This document shows positions 18,529 through 29,164 of a DNA stretch of 33,438 nt, piece by piece; position 1 is the stretch's first letter; every line of letters starts with the position of its first letter. The translations under genes were made by a program, and so were the position numbers. The notes below the pieces were generated by a model. That model was not told the DNA's origin. It did not search any database and worked only from the letters and a program-made list of their open reading frames with translations. This DNA is from Chara braunii (lineage: Eukaryota > Streptophyta > Charophyceae > Charales > Characeae), in contig BFEA01000750.1 in the NCBI GenBank assembly GCA_003427395.1, forward strand, positions 97,471-130,908, read 5' to 3'.

Positions 18529-19536
18529 TCAAACTTCTATTTTAGAATGTAGGTATGTAATTTTTTCTTTAAGCTTTTCCCATTGAATAAGAATATCTTT
18601 CTGTATTTGTTCCTTTATTGAGTTGATGAACTCCGTTTCATCCCGGCGCACCCCTTCCATTTCGAGTGTGCATCGTCTCCACCATATGGCCCAGATCACC
18701 GCCCTGCGACCTATTTTGAACATATTTTCTTCGAAGGGGGTGGCTTGCGCTGAGGTCCATGTCTCACAGAGAAGTGCTCTCCAGTCCCATGGCCAAGGTT
18801 GTGAGGTGTCTAATTGCCTCCATATGCGATCCCACCATCTCCACAACCATTTTGCTGTCGGGCACTGCAAGAACATGTGCTCTATGGTTTTTGCCCATTT
18901 TCGAGTCGGGATGGATGTTGTACATAGCTTGCACCATGGGAGTGCCACGCCCTTTTGTTCTAGGTGTGTTCTATCTATCAGCCATTCATTTGTCGGCAGG
19001 GACCTGTGCTCTATTTGCCATTGGAGCGAGGCCAATTTTGCTGGCATGGCCCTATTTGTGTTAAACCACTTGATCTGTCGTAGCATATCTCTCCCTATGT
19101 TCAGGTGTTTCATCCAACATGCTTCGACCACATCTTTCAGGTTTACTCTCGGTTGCAGCATTCGGTAGGTCACCTTGACTGAGAGAGACTGCAGCCGTCG
19201 TACCCCAGGTTTTCCTTTCCCATATTTATGGGACCATATCCATTCATCGAGGTCAAGTGGTAGTGTTTGGATTGGTTAGTTTGGTTCGTATGCTCTCCAT
19301 CGATCTTTTTCTTTAAGAACACGGATACGGTATACTTTTGACCTCCTATACCATATCGTCTCCTCTGGCTGCAACCTCACTAGTTCATTGTTCACCATTA
19401 TTCTAAAAAGGTTGGCAACCACTTTGTGTTCCCCTTCCTTGCCGGCTCGACGGGTATAGACTACATTCCCAACCACCTTTTCTGTGCCCCAGAACCCCAC
19501 CCAATCACCCTCCAACACCACCGGTCCATTCCTCAA
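18529..19536 (-). pseudogene. LINE ORF2 C-terminal region with zf-RVT domain
   Basis: The segment 19536-19276 (VLEGDWVGFWGTEKVVGNV, YRIRVLKEKDRWRAYEPN) leads, after a break, to 19173-18529 (TYRMLQPRVNL, IKWFNTNRAMPAKLASLQW, IEHRSLPTNEWLIDRT). It then has the zinc-binding signature CKLC ... EHMFLQC and WLWRWWDRIW. These are the zf-RVT features of plant LINEs. The same blocks in the same order occur in the plus-strand copy at 25800-26690. The ORF ends HSKIEV. Confidence 0.85.
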
Positions 19537-19727
19537 GATCCGTCTCTCCCACTTTATGGCAATACTTCAGTTTCTTTCTCAGTTGGGTCTCTGACAGCCA
19601 ATCCTTGGTCTCCTGGTCCCAGTTTGACACGAAGGACTTCATTCTTGACCCACCCCTTCCAAGGGTTTTCATTACTATGAAAGACCCTACTGTAGGGTCC
19701 TGTTACCCATCGGTTTCAAAATAGGGG

Positions 19728-21628
19728 TTATTTAGCTAATTCTTCCCATCGTTTGGGTGAGACTTTGTCAGGTAGGGGCAACTTTCTCCACGTCCTTAGT
19801 AGCGTGGTCCAAAGAGGGTCTTTCTTTAAGTTTTGTCGGGCTGCCTGCCTGTCAGACCCTCCCTCCACATTACGCTGGGACGATTTTTGAGGTATAGTCC
19901 AGTACCTATCCTCAAGCCACGTTTCCGGTTCTACTTCAGAGGTCGTCTGTGGTGCTAGCCTGGCAATCTGTTGTAGTGCCAACGATTGCCAAGGAGCCTG
20001 TGTGGAAAAGAGCAGGCCTTTCACCCACTGAAGGGTCAGGGACATTACTTGGGTGGTCGGGTCTATAATTCCTAGACCGCCTCTGTTTTTTTGTTGTATG
20101 ACCGACTGCCAGGCCACTCTGTTGATAACATTTGGGCACTCGTGATTCCCCCTCCATAGAAAAGCAGCCACCTGTCTTTGGAGGGAGGTTGACGCAGGTT
20201 TGTTGAGGGCCCAAATTGCTGTTTTGTACCACAAGGCAGCTAGAATTGCATTATTGATCACCAGAGAGCGACCCATTAGGGATGTCTGTCTGTCCTTCCA
20301 CTGGGATATTTTCCCCATGACCGGTTGCATAAGCCATTCGTCATTTAGAGGTGGTTTCCCTTCTGCAGTCATCTGGACACCAGGATCCTAATCGGCGCAT
20401 CTGTGGGCATCCATCTAATGTTGGAGGCATCTGGTGGCCTTCCTCCTTGATAGTGTAGCCACCACCCTTGTGTCTTATTTCCCCAGTTAACAGTCATGTC
20501 AGATAGGAAGCAGAAGCGGTCCATTAGTTTTTGGATTTCCAACATATTCTTGTGGGAGGCATCTATCATTATAGTGAGATCATTTGCGAAGAGCGAACAA
20601 ACAGGGATGACGTCCTCTAGAATGGAGGAGAGTTTTATCCTTTGTAGGTCCTTGTGGGCCCGTAGGTTTGCTGCTAGGGCCTCCATGATAATGACAAAGA
20701 GGAAATAGGCAATAGGGTCTCCTTGCCTCACTGACCGTTCTACATGTATGGCAGGGACCAGTCTACCATTCACTTGGACGGTCGTTGTGGCATTGTGATG
20801 TAAGATTTATACCCATCTTTTGAAGGTCGGGCCAAAATTCATCCATTCGAGACATTTGTCGATAAACGTCTAGTCAACATGATCGTACGCTTTTTCAAAA
20901 TCCACGAAGATGATAGCAGCGTTGTGTTTTGATTGTCTAGACAGTTTAATGATCTCATTTACCAGCAGAATATTATCTTGGATTTTTCTCCCACTGATGA
21001 AGCCCGTTTGTGCTGGATGGATAATGTCCCCCATCACTTCCCCCAGGCGATTGGTCAGCGCTTTTGCCACCAGTTTGTAGACCACAGTTAGGAGGATGAT
21101 TGGCCTATAGTTTCTTATGTTCATTTGATCTCCTTTCTTATATAGTAGGGTCAAGACTCCTTGTCCCACCAACTCTCTGATTTGACCTGTGATCCATACA
21201 GCATGATAATAATTCATCAGGTCCTGTGCTAAAGTGCTCCACATGGTCTCCCATAACTCCTTAGGGAGCCCATCTATTCCCGGAGTTTTTTCCTCTTTCA
21301 TTTGCATGAGCACCGTCCACACCTCTTCTTTGGATAAGGGCATTTTCAAAGCCTCATTTTGCTGTTCTGAGAGGTGTTTATGTAATGGGGTCAGGAAGTC
21401 ATCAATTTCTATCATCCTCTGCTCGTATGGTTTGTCCTTGCATTTTGACTTAAAGAAGTCTTGAAAAAAGTCTCTTGCAATCCGAACACAGTGGGCTGTG
21501 GACGTGGCCACCACGCCCCCGGGTTGCGCCGGGTCATGCAGAGCTTCTATGGTCGTTCTACCTGTCCTTATTTTGGCCATAGAAAAAAACCTGGTGTCCA
21601 TTGTCCCTTCAGTTTTATATCTATGCAT
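19728..21628 (-). pseudogene. LINE reverse transcriptase (ORF2 middle)
   Basis: From 21628: EEVWTVLMQMKEEKTPGIDG, VLTLLYKKGDQMNIRNYRPI, HPAQTGFISGRKIQDNILLV and IIFVDFEKAYDHVD, then TAG at 20870-20872 where Trp is expected. The frame resumes at 20773 with VRQGDPIAYFLFVIIMEAL. The catalytic motif is FAND (20579-20590), with Asn in place of the first Asp of F/YADD. A one-base frameshift near 20385 leads to the thumb and connection region 20372-19728 (SLMGRSLVINNAILAALWY, AAFLWRGNHECP). This is a non-LTR RT of the L1 type. The FAND change alone should abolish polymerase activity. Confidence 0.9.
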
Positions 21629-21756
21629 CTTCCCTCTGATTCGTGCCCCTTGTCATCTACGTTCCATATGGGTTAACAAGCGAGCCTTTGTGGCTGCTAT
21701 GGCCTCAGAGAAATCCCTTGATTCTGGTTTTTCCCCTTGCTCTTCTTCCTGTTGTT

Positions 21757-22760
21757 TTAATTGACATAGTTGGTGGTGTGGTCCATTTTATCTTCAAGAC
21801 GTTGGGCAGCAAGCCCTTTAGCGAACTCACTAAATTTTTTGGCAAGAAAAGTCAGTCCATTATTGAACCATAGAATATTGTTTTGGAGTGTTTCACTATG
21901 TGTTTTCCAGTATTGCCATACATCCTGCACAAATTTATGAAAGTCTTTCCTTGCTAATAGTGATGTGTTCAGTTTAAAGAAATTGGGTCCCTGATCTGGC
22001 ATTTTTCTGAAAGAAAGGATGACTGCGCACATTGTGTGATCCAGACCTGGGTAGGCGCTACGTGGAAATACTTTGGCTATTTGCAGGGCCCCTTCCAGGT
22101 CTTGTGAGATCATTATCAAGTCAATTCTTGATCTTGATATTCTTTCCATTGTGTTTTTCCTGTAACATGAGAAGGCTCGTCTAGTCGGGAATTGTCTACG
22201 AAAGGGATCATACATGTCCAATGCTGTGCATACATTTGCAATTATATGTTCGTCTATTTCCACGTATGCTGGGCACGAGGAGGGGAGACGCCACATGTCC
22301 AGCCAGCGGTCTGGGGCTGCATTGAAGTCCCCTGCCATAATGGTCGGGATTCCGTCAGCCGAAATTCTATTAATGATTGACTCAAAAAAGATTCTCCTAG
22401 CTCCAGGCTCGTTGAGACCGTATACGCAAACGATTCATACCATTTCCAATTCGAGCATTGCAAGGATTAACACCCATCTCCCCTCCGTCTGGTCTTCCTC
22501 CCAAAACACAGGTTCAACCCTTGAATTGGGAGGGATCCAGATGACCACACCTGCACTCCCCGGTTTCGGGGCGTGCGCTCTAAATGCTCGGAAAGGCCAG
22601 ATTTCCTTATGCACGTGGTGGTGTTCCACCGTGTCCATGGGGTGGGTTTCCTAGACGCATATAACATCAGGTCAGTCTCTGCCCTCAATCCCTCTTAGTT
22701 GTTCCCATATGGCCTGTTTTTTTTTAGGGGAGGCTGAAGCCAAATCATTTACATTCAGGG
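21757..22760 (-). pseudogene. LINE endonuclease domain (ORF2 N-terminus)
   Basis: The N-terminal part reads DVICV then TAG (22651-22653) then ETHP, so the catalytic QETH motif has lost its Gln to a stop (CAG to TAG). SAGVVIWIPP follows near 22550, GDFNAAPDRWLD near 22330, and SRSRIDLIMIS near 22130. Near 22040 GLDHT stands where SDH is usual. These are the metal-binding and catalytic motifs of the L1 apurinic endonuclease. At least one more in-frame stop interrupts it near 22437. Confidence 0.85.
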
Positions 22761-22873
22761 AGCGTAGATCCAAGTCCGCTTCTCTCTTCGTTTTCACCCA
22801 TTCCCTGTCCTTTCCATATAGGATCCTTGTTAAATCCATTCACTTACAGTCTTTTCTTTCTTTTTTGGATCCC

Positions 22874-23552
22874 TCAGCCCAGAATACCCCATTCCACTAA
22901 GTCCCAGCTTCCTTCCTTCCCTCCGACTGAGTGTAAGTATCCTTCCTTCGGGACTCTGAGAAGGGCTGCGCGGACGTCTCCCTCAGACCAATTTTCGTTG
23001 CTCTTGATTTTTTGGAGTTGGAGGTCTAATAAGGCATTTTGCGAGAACCATCTCAGGCCAGCCTCCTTCCCCGGTTCAAACAACACGTACAAGAACGTAT
23101 CTGCCAAAGCATGCTGACCGTATGTGACTCTCTTGGCCGCGTTTGCTCTAGTTTGGTAAGTACGACGTAGGAAGTCTTTCATCTCTATCTGGAAGGCCGT
23201 TTCTCTGGTGGATAGCCACAGCAGGACCTCAGGCACCCAACCTTGTAGAGTCACTCCCCCCTGCTGTGACTGTGTCTGGCTGGTCAAGCCCACTTCCCAT
23301 CTTCCTTCTCTCTTTCTCATTGGTACCACCATGACACCCGTTTTGGCTAGTGACTGCGGCCCTTGTCCCTTTTCCAAGATGTGTCTGAGTTTTTGTTTCC
23401 CATCAGCCACTTCCTCGTCCCTGTTTTCTTCTCGCTGTTCTTCCAACTTTTCCTTTTCTTTCCTCTTTCCTTTACCACCTATTGGCAGGGTCTTCTTTCC
23501 TTCTTGCAAAAACTTAGTGTCCCCTTCTCGCTGTCTGTTCCTCTGGTGGCAT
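22874..23552 (-). pseudogene. LINE ORF1-like region
   Basis: The open stretch 23509-22874 encodes a basic, Lys/Glu-rich N-terminus (GKGKRKEKEKLEEQREENRD) and then RTYQTRANAAKRVTYGQHAL, YVLFEPGKEAGLRWFSQNAL and WSEGDVRAALLRVPKEGYLH. I recognise no domain. Its position before the endonuclease suggests ORF1 or the ORF1-ORF2 boundary. An ATG at 23550-23552 is out of frame by one base. Confidence 0.6.
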
Positions 23553-23658
23553 GATAGTTGTTGTGGTGGTGTAGGCTGGTCTTTTTTGGGAAGGGTAATT
23601 AGGGCCCAGTCGCGATTTCAGTTTAAATTGCAGTTCAGGCATCCCTTGAATACAACAC

Positions 23659-24531
23659 TATGATGAATTGTTTTCCGTAAGCGCGTGACTTTCAGCGCAA
23701 CGATACTTTGGGGGTTGATTGAGAAGGGGCCCACCCAATTACACGAATGCCCTCATCTTTTAGAAAAAGGGCGGTCCTATGACGGTTGGTAGTTGATTGC
23801 GCCTTAGCGAGCGTGGAGAATAACTATTGTCATAGCTTCTTTCTTGTTTTGCTGTGAGGAGTGGAGAATTTTGGCGCGATCGTCGCACGGGGGAGTCTTT
23901 TGGAATCTTTTTGAATTTTCAACTGATGTCGAGCCTATGCAGGATCTCAAAATTTCTTTTTGCAATAAGGACTTAAATTAGGCTAGGAATTTGGGTGCAT
24001 CGTAATTTTGCCTGCAACTGCACGGTGCTTCTTGCTTGCATGCGCTCTGCCGCGTCAGGGTCTGTGCTCTGGCTTCTCTGCGCCTTAATGTCACGTGTAA
24101 CTGTAATTCTCTTCTTGGCAAAGTGCAAATGTTATCCGACGAAACCCGCTCGGAAGCCGAACAACGAGAGCACAGCCTTCGGCTGAGGCCGACCACGTCC
24201 GATTCCAAGATCTGCGAAACCCGCCGACGACGGGTGCTGCACCAACGGGACAGCCACAGTGTCCCGATGGTACACAAAATACAAATCCCCCCCTGACGAC
24301 GGGACCAACGGAGGTGACTGCCCCGTTCCCCGGGGCCTAAAACAGAACCCCGTCCGTCGCTCACTTGCTTGCGTTCATATCCCTGAAACATGACACAAGA
24401 GATCTTATTTCCGACCTGGGACTCCACCCCCATTTTCCTAAAATCCTTGGCACACCCCTTTTTGCGCACTTCCAGGCCCACCATCACTCAGATCAGGAAG
24501 TCGCGCCGGGGCATGAGGTTGGGGTGTCACA
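23659..24531. mobile_element. Solo LTR, short copy, with 4-bp target duplication
   Basis: This copy is flanked by ACAC (23655-23658 and 24532-24535). Its ends are TATGATG and GTGTCACA, decayed forms of the TGTGACG/CGTCACA termini of the long copy at 15191-17589. Shared landmarks include TTTTGGCGCGATCGTCGC, TTTTCAACTGATGTCGAGCC, TGCCGCGTCAGG and GACTCCACCCCCA. It is non-coding. Confidence 0.72.
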
Positions 24532-24686
24532 ACACATCCCCACCCAAACCTAAAGCTAGGTTGTATACATTCATGATTCTCCTCGATTTGGCACAACATA
24601 TGCCAAATGATGACTGTTCAAATTGAAACCGTGACAGTGCCCTAGTTTCCCCCCCTTCCCCTCCCACCTTCCTTCTTCCTTATTGT

Positions 24687-24848
24687 CCTTTATTAAGGGC
24701 CAAGGCTTTGAGATATCATCATGCAACTGACCGGCCTTCTGTAATTCAGAATTGCAGTATTTTACTCATATGCTTCCAGCAAAGTTCAAACTCAGGTCTG
24801 CATTTCAATAGTTCAGTGGTGTACCAGCTGAGCTAGGCCAGTTGGTAT
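24687..24848 (-). mobile_element. tRNA-derived SINE
   Basis: On the minus strand the A-box TAGCTCAGCTGG (24824-24835) is followed by the B-box-like GAGTTTGAACTT (24782-24793), GGAAGCATATGAGTAAAATA and the family tail GGCCGGTCAGTTGCATGATG, ATATCTCAAAGCC near 24700-24735. The arrangement matches the copy at 28288-28538. Confidence 0.82.
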
Positions 24849-24923
24849 GCGCTTGCTTGTGGCGGTTTTTCCTTTCTCGGTGTAGGCTGGTGTTTCTCTG
24901 TTGTGAGATATAGGGTCTTGCTG

Positions 24924-25323
24924 CACTACTACTCTCCACTGTTTGGAAATTCGGATAGTAGGCAGAGAGTTGTCAAACTGTCGGAAATAGGGTTTTTTTG
25001 GGTCACCGTTGCACTTACTCTCCAGTCTCCTACTCTCCGATTCCTGAGTCCACTAGCAAACATAGTGACAGCAGATGAAGACACGGCGTCATCACTGTTT
25101 TGTCCGGCCGGACTCCAGGTACACTCTCCAAATAAGAGGTCCTACAGTGAGTTCCTCAAAGGTCTATCCGCGTTACGAATTTTGCAGGCTGGGCACTCTC
25201 TGCCAACGGAGAGTGCTTTTCTATGGTGGTTTTTTACAGGTGTCCGAGGGTTTTTGGGTGGCGGAATCGGATAGTTATTGCAGCCATGAAAGACTCTCGG
25301 AAATCGGAGAGTGGAGAGTAGTG
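24924..25323. mobile_element. Short CACTA-like element with terminal inverted repeats
   Basis: The left end CACTACTACTCTCCACTG and the right end read on the minus strand (CACTACTCTCCACTCTCC) are inverted copies, with further similarity through GGAAAT and CGGA. CACTAC termini are typical of CACTA (En/Spm) transposons. The 3-bp flanks are CTG and CAG, which fit a duplication only with one mismatch. Subterminal CTCTCC motifs recur inside. At 400 bp it has no transposase, so it would be non-autonomous. Confidence 0.55.
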
Positions 25324-25564
25324 CAGAGAGACTCATAATGTTTATCGGAGCTTTATCCTTCCGTCTGCATTGGAATAGGGTTTGTAGTTGTTGGATTTTT
25401 TGGAGAGTTGATGCTGGTTTTCTGTTGAAGGCAGGCTCGACCAGATTTCCAGCACAAGCCCAAGTTGGGTAAAGACCCCCGTATTTCTCTAGCGGGTGGA
25501 ATTGTGAAGTCCCCACCCTCATTAATCTGGGACCATTTTTTTTTGGGAAAAATTGCATCTGTAC
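25324..25564. other. Unassigned stretch before the LINE fragment
   Basis: I see no gene or repeat here. An antisense open frame (25558-25142) runs through this stretch and into the CACTA-like element; it shows no domain and is likely fortuitous. Confidence 0.4.
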
Positions 25565-27182
25565 CCGGTTAGAGATTCACAAGGTTATGTGCTTGATTGT
25601 ATGGACTCACCATGGAAAAGTTGGATTAAGAAGGGTATCATGCGTATTAAAGATATCTGGAATGTAGATACCAGAGACTGAATCTCCTCGGTTGAATTAC
25701 AAAGGCAACTGTGTTACTGTCATCATTCAGGAGAAGCACTGGAACAAATTGTTGAATTAATTCCATTAGACTGGCTTAGGATCCTCAGAAAAGGACCTAA
25801 ATTAAAAGAAGGCGATTGGGTAGCCATAGTAGATCATTCTAGTCTAATTGGGAATGTTTTGCAGATTAACACCAATGGTAGAGTTTTATTGACGCTTCAT
25901 GGATTAGCGCACGATCATACAATCACTCCTAACTCAGAGGAGGAGACTAGATGGGTTGATAGAGGTCAAGTCTTCAGAATCAGAGTCCTGAAGTATAACA
26001 CTACATGGTTGGCATTCAAACCTAATACACCAATCCAATGCCTTGCACTGGATCCTGACAATTGGGTCTGGTCCTCAACAGGAAGGAGAGGTCACAAATA
26101 CAAAAGGATGCTTCACACCCTGTCGGTTAAATCAACATATAGGATGCTAAGACCTAAAGTAAATATAAAAGATAGAGTAGGGGACAAAGGGATGAAACAA
26201 TTGAATCTAAGCAAGGAAGTACTCAAACCAATTAAATGGTTCCGGAATATGAAATCTAAACCAACTAAAGTAGCTTCCTTACAATGGCAGATAGAACATC
26301 GTTGTCTTCCTACAAATGACTGGTTGATTAGTAGAACTACTCTGGAACAGAAGGGGATTGCTCTTCCCTGGTGCCAGTTTTGTAAGACTGCATTTCCGGT
26401 AAGAATAATCCCAGAAACAATTGAACATATTTTCCTACAATGCCCAGGGTCTATTTGGTTATGGAGATGTTGGGATCGAATTTGGAGCACGTTGGGAACA
26501 TGTTGGCAGTGGCCCTGGGAATGGAGAGCTTTATTGTTGGAATCATGGATACCAGAGCCATATGATGAGTTTACACATAATTTATTCATGAGTGGGCGAA
26601 GAGCGGTGCTTTGGGCCATTTGGAGGAGAAGATGTACCTATGAGATGGAAGGAGTAAGGTTGGATGGCCCTGAGTTTACTGACTCTATTAGACAATAAAT
26701 CCAAACAGTTATAAGAGCACAATGGGACAAGGCCAAAAAAAAAAATCAACATATTCACTCAGAGATTGAAATCAGGAAGAATATCCAAGATTTCAGCTGC
26801 AGTTGGCTTGGGGGCCCACAAGGAGGAAAAATTGGCCAGGTCAAATGGAAAGAAGGTGAGAGAGAAGGTGAGAAGGAAGAAATTATTGATGAAAAGAAGA
26901 TTTGGTACTTGGAATTTGAAGAATGGGCAGTGTTAGATCCAAGTGTTCCAATGAGGCATGTGACAGAATTCCCAGATCCCTTCCCCCCACAACCGGGTTC
27001 TTTAGTTCCATTGTCATGGTATAATCCCATTGGCACAGATCATAAGGGACGCTGGGCCCGGTTCCCAGTATGTGCTGTATGTGGTTGTACATTTCATTGT
27101 TAGGGACGCTGGACCCGGTTTCCAGCAGGTGATGCTCCCCACCAATAGAATGGAGCTTTGTTGTTAAAAAAAAAATAAAAAA
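25565..27182 (+). mobile_element. 5'-truncated LINE
   Basis: The fragment keeps the ORF2 C-terminal coding region, a 3' untranslated region, the family's 3' terminal motif (GGGACGCTGGACCCGG, TTTCCAGCAGG, GCTCCCCACCAATAG at 27108-27148) and an A-rich tail (27166-27182). The motif GGGACGCTGG-CCCGGTT also appears once more at 27046, so the terminus is partly duplicated. The 5' break is approximate. The region 5' of the zinc finger, including RT and endonuclease, is absent. Confidence 0.85.
25600..26698 (+). pseudogene. LINE ORF2 C-terminus with zf-RVT domain (truncated)
   Basis: The frame begins without a start codon: CMDSPWKSWIKKGIMRIKDI, a TGA at 25679-25681 where Trp is likely (TRD-stop-ISSVEL), then LKEGDWVAIVDHSSLIGNV. 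TYRMLRPKVNI and ASLQWQIEHRCLPTNDWLI follow, then the zinc-finger CQFC ... EHIFLQCPG, WLWRCWDRIW, and GRRAVLWAIWRRRCTYEMEG. A TAA at 26696-26698 stands where the minus-strand copy has Gln, and similar sequence continues beyond (WDKAKKK, HSEIEI). It is less disrupted than the minus-strand copy but lacks the enzymatic domains. Confidence 0.85.
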
Positions 27183-27374
27183 GGATGGGCATTCCGTTTA
27201 TATACGCAGGCCCAGTCCCAGTGCCCAACTTGCGTCTATAGCCAGGAAATGGCCTGTGGAAATCATGTCAACAGGTGGGACTGCGATGAGCCAAGGTTGG
27301 TACCCCCGAATTGCTTGGGGTTATACCCAACTACCTGAATCTTCAACTACGGACGCAGCCACACCGAGACTTTC

Positions 27375-27400
27375 TTTTTTTTTTTTTTTTTTTTTTTTTT
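27375..27400. repeat. Poly(T) run (26 T)
   Basis: This is a homopolymer without recognisable flanking duplication. It might be a retroposon tail in the minus direction, since CAATTAGGGCATCG, following it, has no known identity. No gene is seen from 27183 to 27500. Confidence 0.8.
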
Positions 27401-27505
27401 CAATTAGGGCATCGTCGGGTTCGATACCGGTGTCTACGGCATGGCGGTCTGCTACTCGCATACTCCATTTGACTGCCCGTTTTCTGGGCATTAGCATAAT
27501 GTAGG

Positions 27506-27548
27506 AGGCCCTGTGGGACCAGGTACAGGTAGGCCCTGTGGGACCAGG
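27506..27548. repeat. 25-bp tandem duplication
   Basis: AGGCCCTGTGGGACCAGG occurs at 27506-27523 and again at 27531-27548, separated by TACAGGT. No gene is seen between here and 27800. Confidence 0.9.
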
Positions 27549-27803
27549 GCATGGAAAAAGTAGGGTATTACCTTAAGTTGGAGACGGTTTGGGTATAGAT
27601 GCAAGTTGGGTGCTGGGACTGGGTATAAAGGGAATTCCCATCTTCAACAAATGGGGCATAGAGTCTGCAGATGCAATTTTGCTTTTTTTTCCTTTCCTTT
27701 TCATCTGGACCATGGGCTTGACCAGAGTGTTTTTTTTTTTGTCTAATGAAACACTAAAATACAAAAAAGAAATCTGCAAACTCACAATACTACACTACCA
27801 TAA

Positions 27804-27838
27804 AAAACAAACAAACAAACAAACAAACAAACAAACAC
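27804..27838. repeat. (AAAC)n microsatellite
   Basis: Eight uninterrupted AAAC units. Surrounding open frames are not supported as genes. Confidence 0.95.
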
Positions 27839-28063
27839 CACTACAGATGCAGCTCTACGTGAATCCTATATTCCCACGGTCAAATCGAAACAGCCCACGC
27901 TCTGTATGCAATGACGATGCCGTGTCCACAAGGGCGTCGGCTTCTGTTCGAATTTTTTCCCCGCTTCTCGTCCGCGTTGCTCGCTGCCTGGACCGGTAGT
28001 GGACAACCTACCGGTAGCGTACGCGCGCACACAATCGTGCTCCTGTAAGTGAATGCACGGTGC

Positions 28064-28068
<5 letters not shown>

Positions 28069-28118
<50 letters not shown>

Positions 28119-28136
28119 ACGGGACGTTGAAGGGCG

Positions 28137-28197
<61 letters not shown>
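28069..28197. repeat. Two (GA)n microsatellites
   Basis: GA arrays at 28069-28117 and 28139-28197 are separated by CACGGGACGTTGAAGGGCGG. Open frames made of Glu-Arg or Ser-Leu dipeptides here are composition artefacts. Confidence 0.97.
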
Positions 28198-28200
<3 letters not shown>

Positions 28201-28287
28201 CTATGAATTGGACGCCAACATGCTCAGTCACGGTAAGTTCACCTCCTCTCATGTTTTCTGTTTTTCTTTTTCCAAAAAAAAAGCAAG

Positions 28288-28538
28288 TTACCAACTGGCC
28301 TACTAGCTTAGTTGGTACACCCCTGAACTGAACTGTTGAAATACAAATCAGTTGCTGAGTTGCTGAGTTCGAACTCCACGGAAGCAGATGATTAAATACT
28401 ACAATACTACAGGCTGTCGTCCTTTCAAAAGTATGAAAAAAAAAAAAAAACAGTTCCGAATGACCTAGAGCCGGTCAGTTCGATGATGATAACTCAAGGC
28501 TGTCGTCCTTTCAAAATTATGAAAAAAAAAAAAAAAAA
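28288..28538 (+). mobile_element. tRNA-derived SINE with duplicated 3' tail
   Basis: After ACCAACTGGCC there is an A-box TAGCTTAGTTGG (28304-28315) and a B-box GAGTTCGAACTCC (28365-28377). Then follow GGAAGCAGATGATTAAATAC, GGCTGTCGTCCTTTC and a poly(A) run (about 28437-28450). The tail unit is repeated (GGTCAGTTCGATGATGATAA, CTCAAGGCTGTCGTCC) with a second poly(A) run (28520-28538). The repeated tail suggests a second insertion or an internal duplication. Confidence 0.88.
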
Positions 28539-28747
28539 GTCTAAAAGTTATATTTTACCCATCGAGATATACCTATCTACTGTCTGTTTATATGTGTATA
28601 CATACATATTTCTATCTTCTATCTGTTTATCCCCCTCCCAAATAGGGATGCATCTTGAATTCAATCAAGATCAATCGTCATAGCGACCAAGATCTCCGTT
28701 CCGAGATCGTCATCATCATGAAGATACTTATTGTTCGAGATCGAGAC

Positions 28748-28806
28748 ACGTGTGTGTATTTGTGTATGTGTGTATGTGTGCGCGTGTGCGAAAGTGCATG
28801 CGTGTG

Positions 28807-28882
<76 letters not shown>

Positions 28883-28883
28883 N

Positions 28884-28962
<79 letters not shown>
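28748..28962. repeat. (GT)n - N - (GA)n compound microsatellite
   Basis: Degenerate GT/GC sequence leads into a GT array (28811-28882), a single N at 28883 and about 39 GA units to 28962. The N at the GT-to-GA switch suggests that two assembly ends were joined there. Confidence 0.97.
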
Positions 28963-28965
<3 letters not shown>

Positions 28966-29164
28966 ACGTTGACACAGGGGACAAGGCGATTGAGAAGACG
29001 ATGCCGTGCTGTGACAACGCCATGAGAGTAGGACAGGATTAGTAGGGGTACGGGGAAAGGAATTGGGAAGGGCATATAGCTATCTAGCTGTGCACGTACT
29101 TCTACCTACACACACCTATGTACCTACCTGTCTCTTTTTCTATTTGCGTATCTTTCTGTCAATC

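Larger units (their letters stand above)
17799..23590 (-). mobile_element. Nearly full-length L1-type LINE (degenerate)
   Basis: On the minus strand the element has, in order, an ORF1-like region, an apurinic-type endonuclease, a reverse transcriptase, a C-terminal zinc-finger (zf-RVT) domain, a 3' untranslated region and a poly(A) tail (T23 at 17799-17821). The terminal 75 bp match the plus-strand LINE ending at 27182. The order and motifs are those of plant L1 elements. Stops and frameshifts occur in every ORF. The 5' limit lies between 23552 and the solo LTR at 23659. No target duplication was found. Confidence 0.9.

Noticed and set aside
15191-24535. One large LTR retrotransposon bounded by the two related LTRs
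   Set aside because: Each LTR has its own distinct 4-bp duplication and the DNA between them is a LINE with no gag-pol, so they are separate solo LTRs.
28291-28380. Possible functional tRNA gene (plus)
   Set aside because: A- and B-boxes are present but no cloverleaf forms, and a SINE tail with poly(A) follows.
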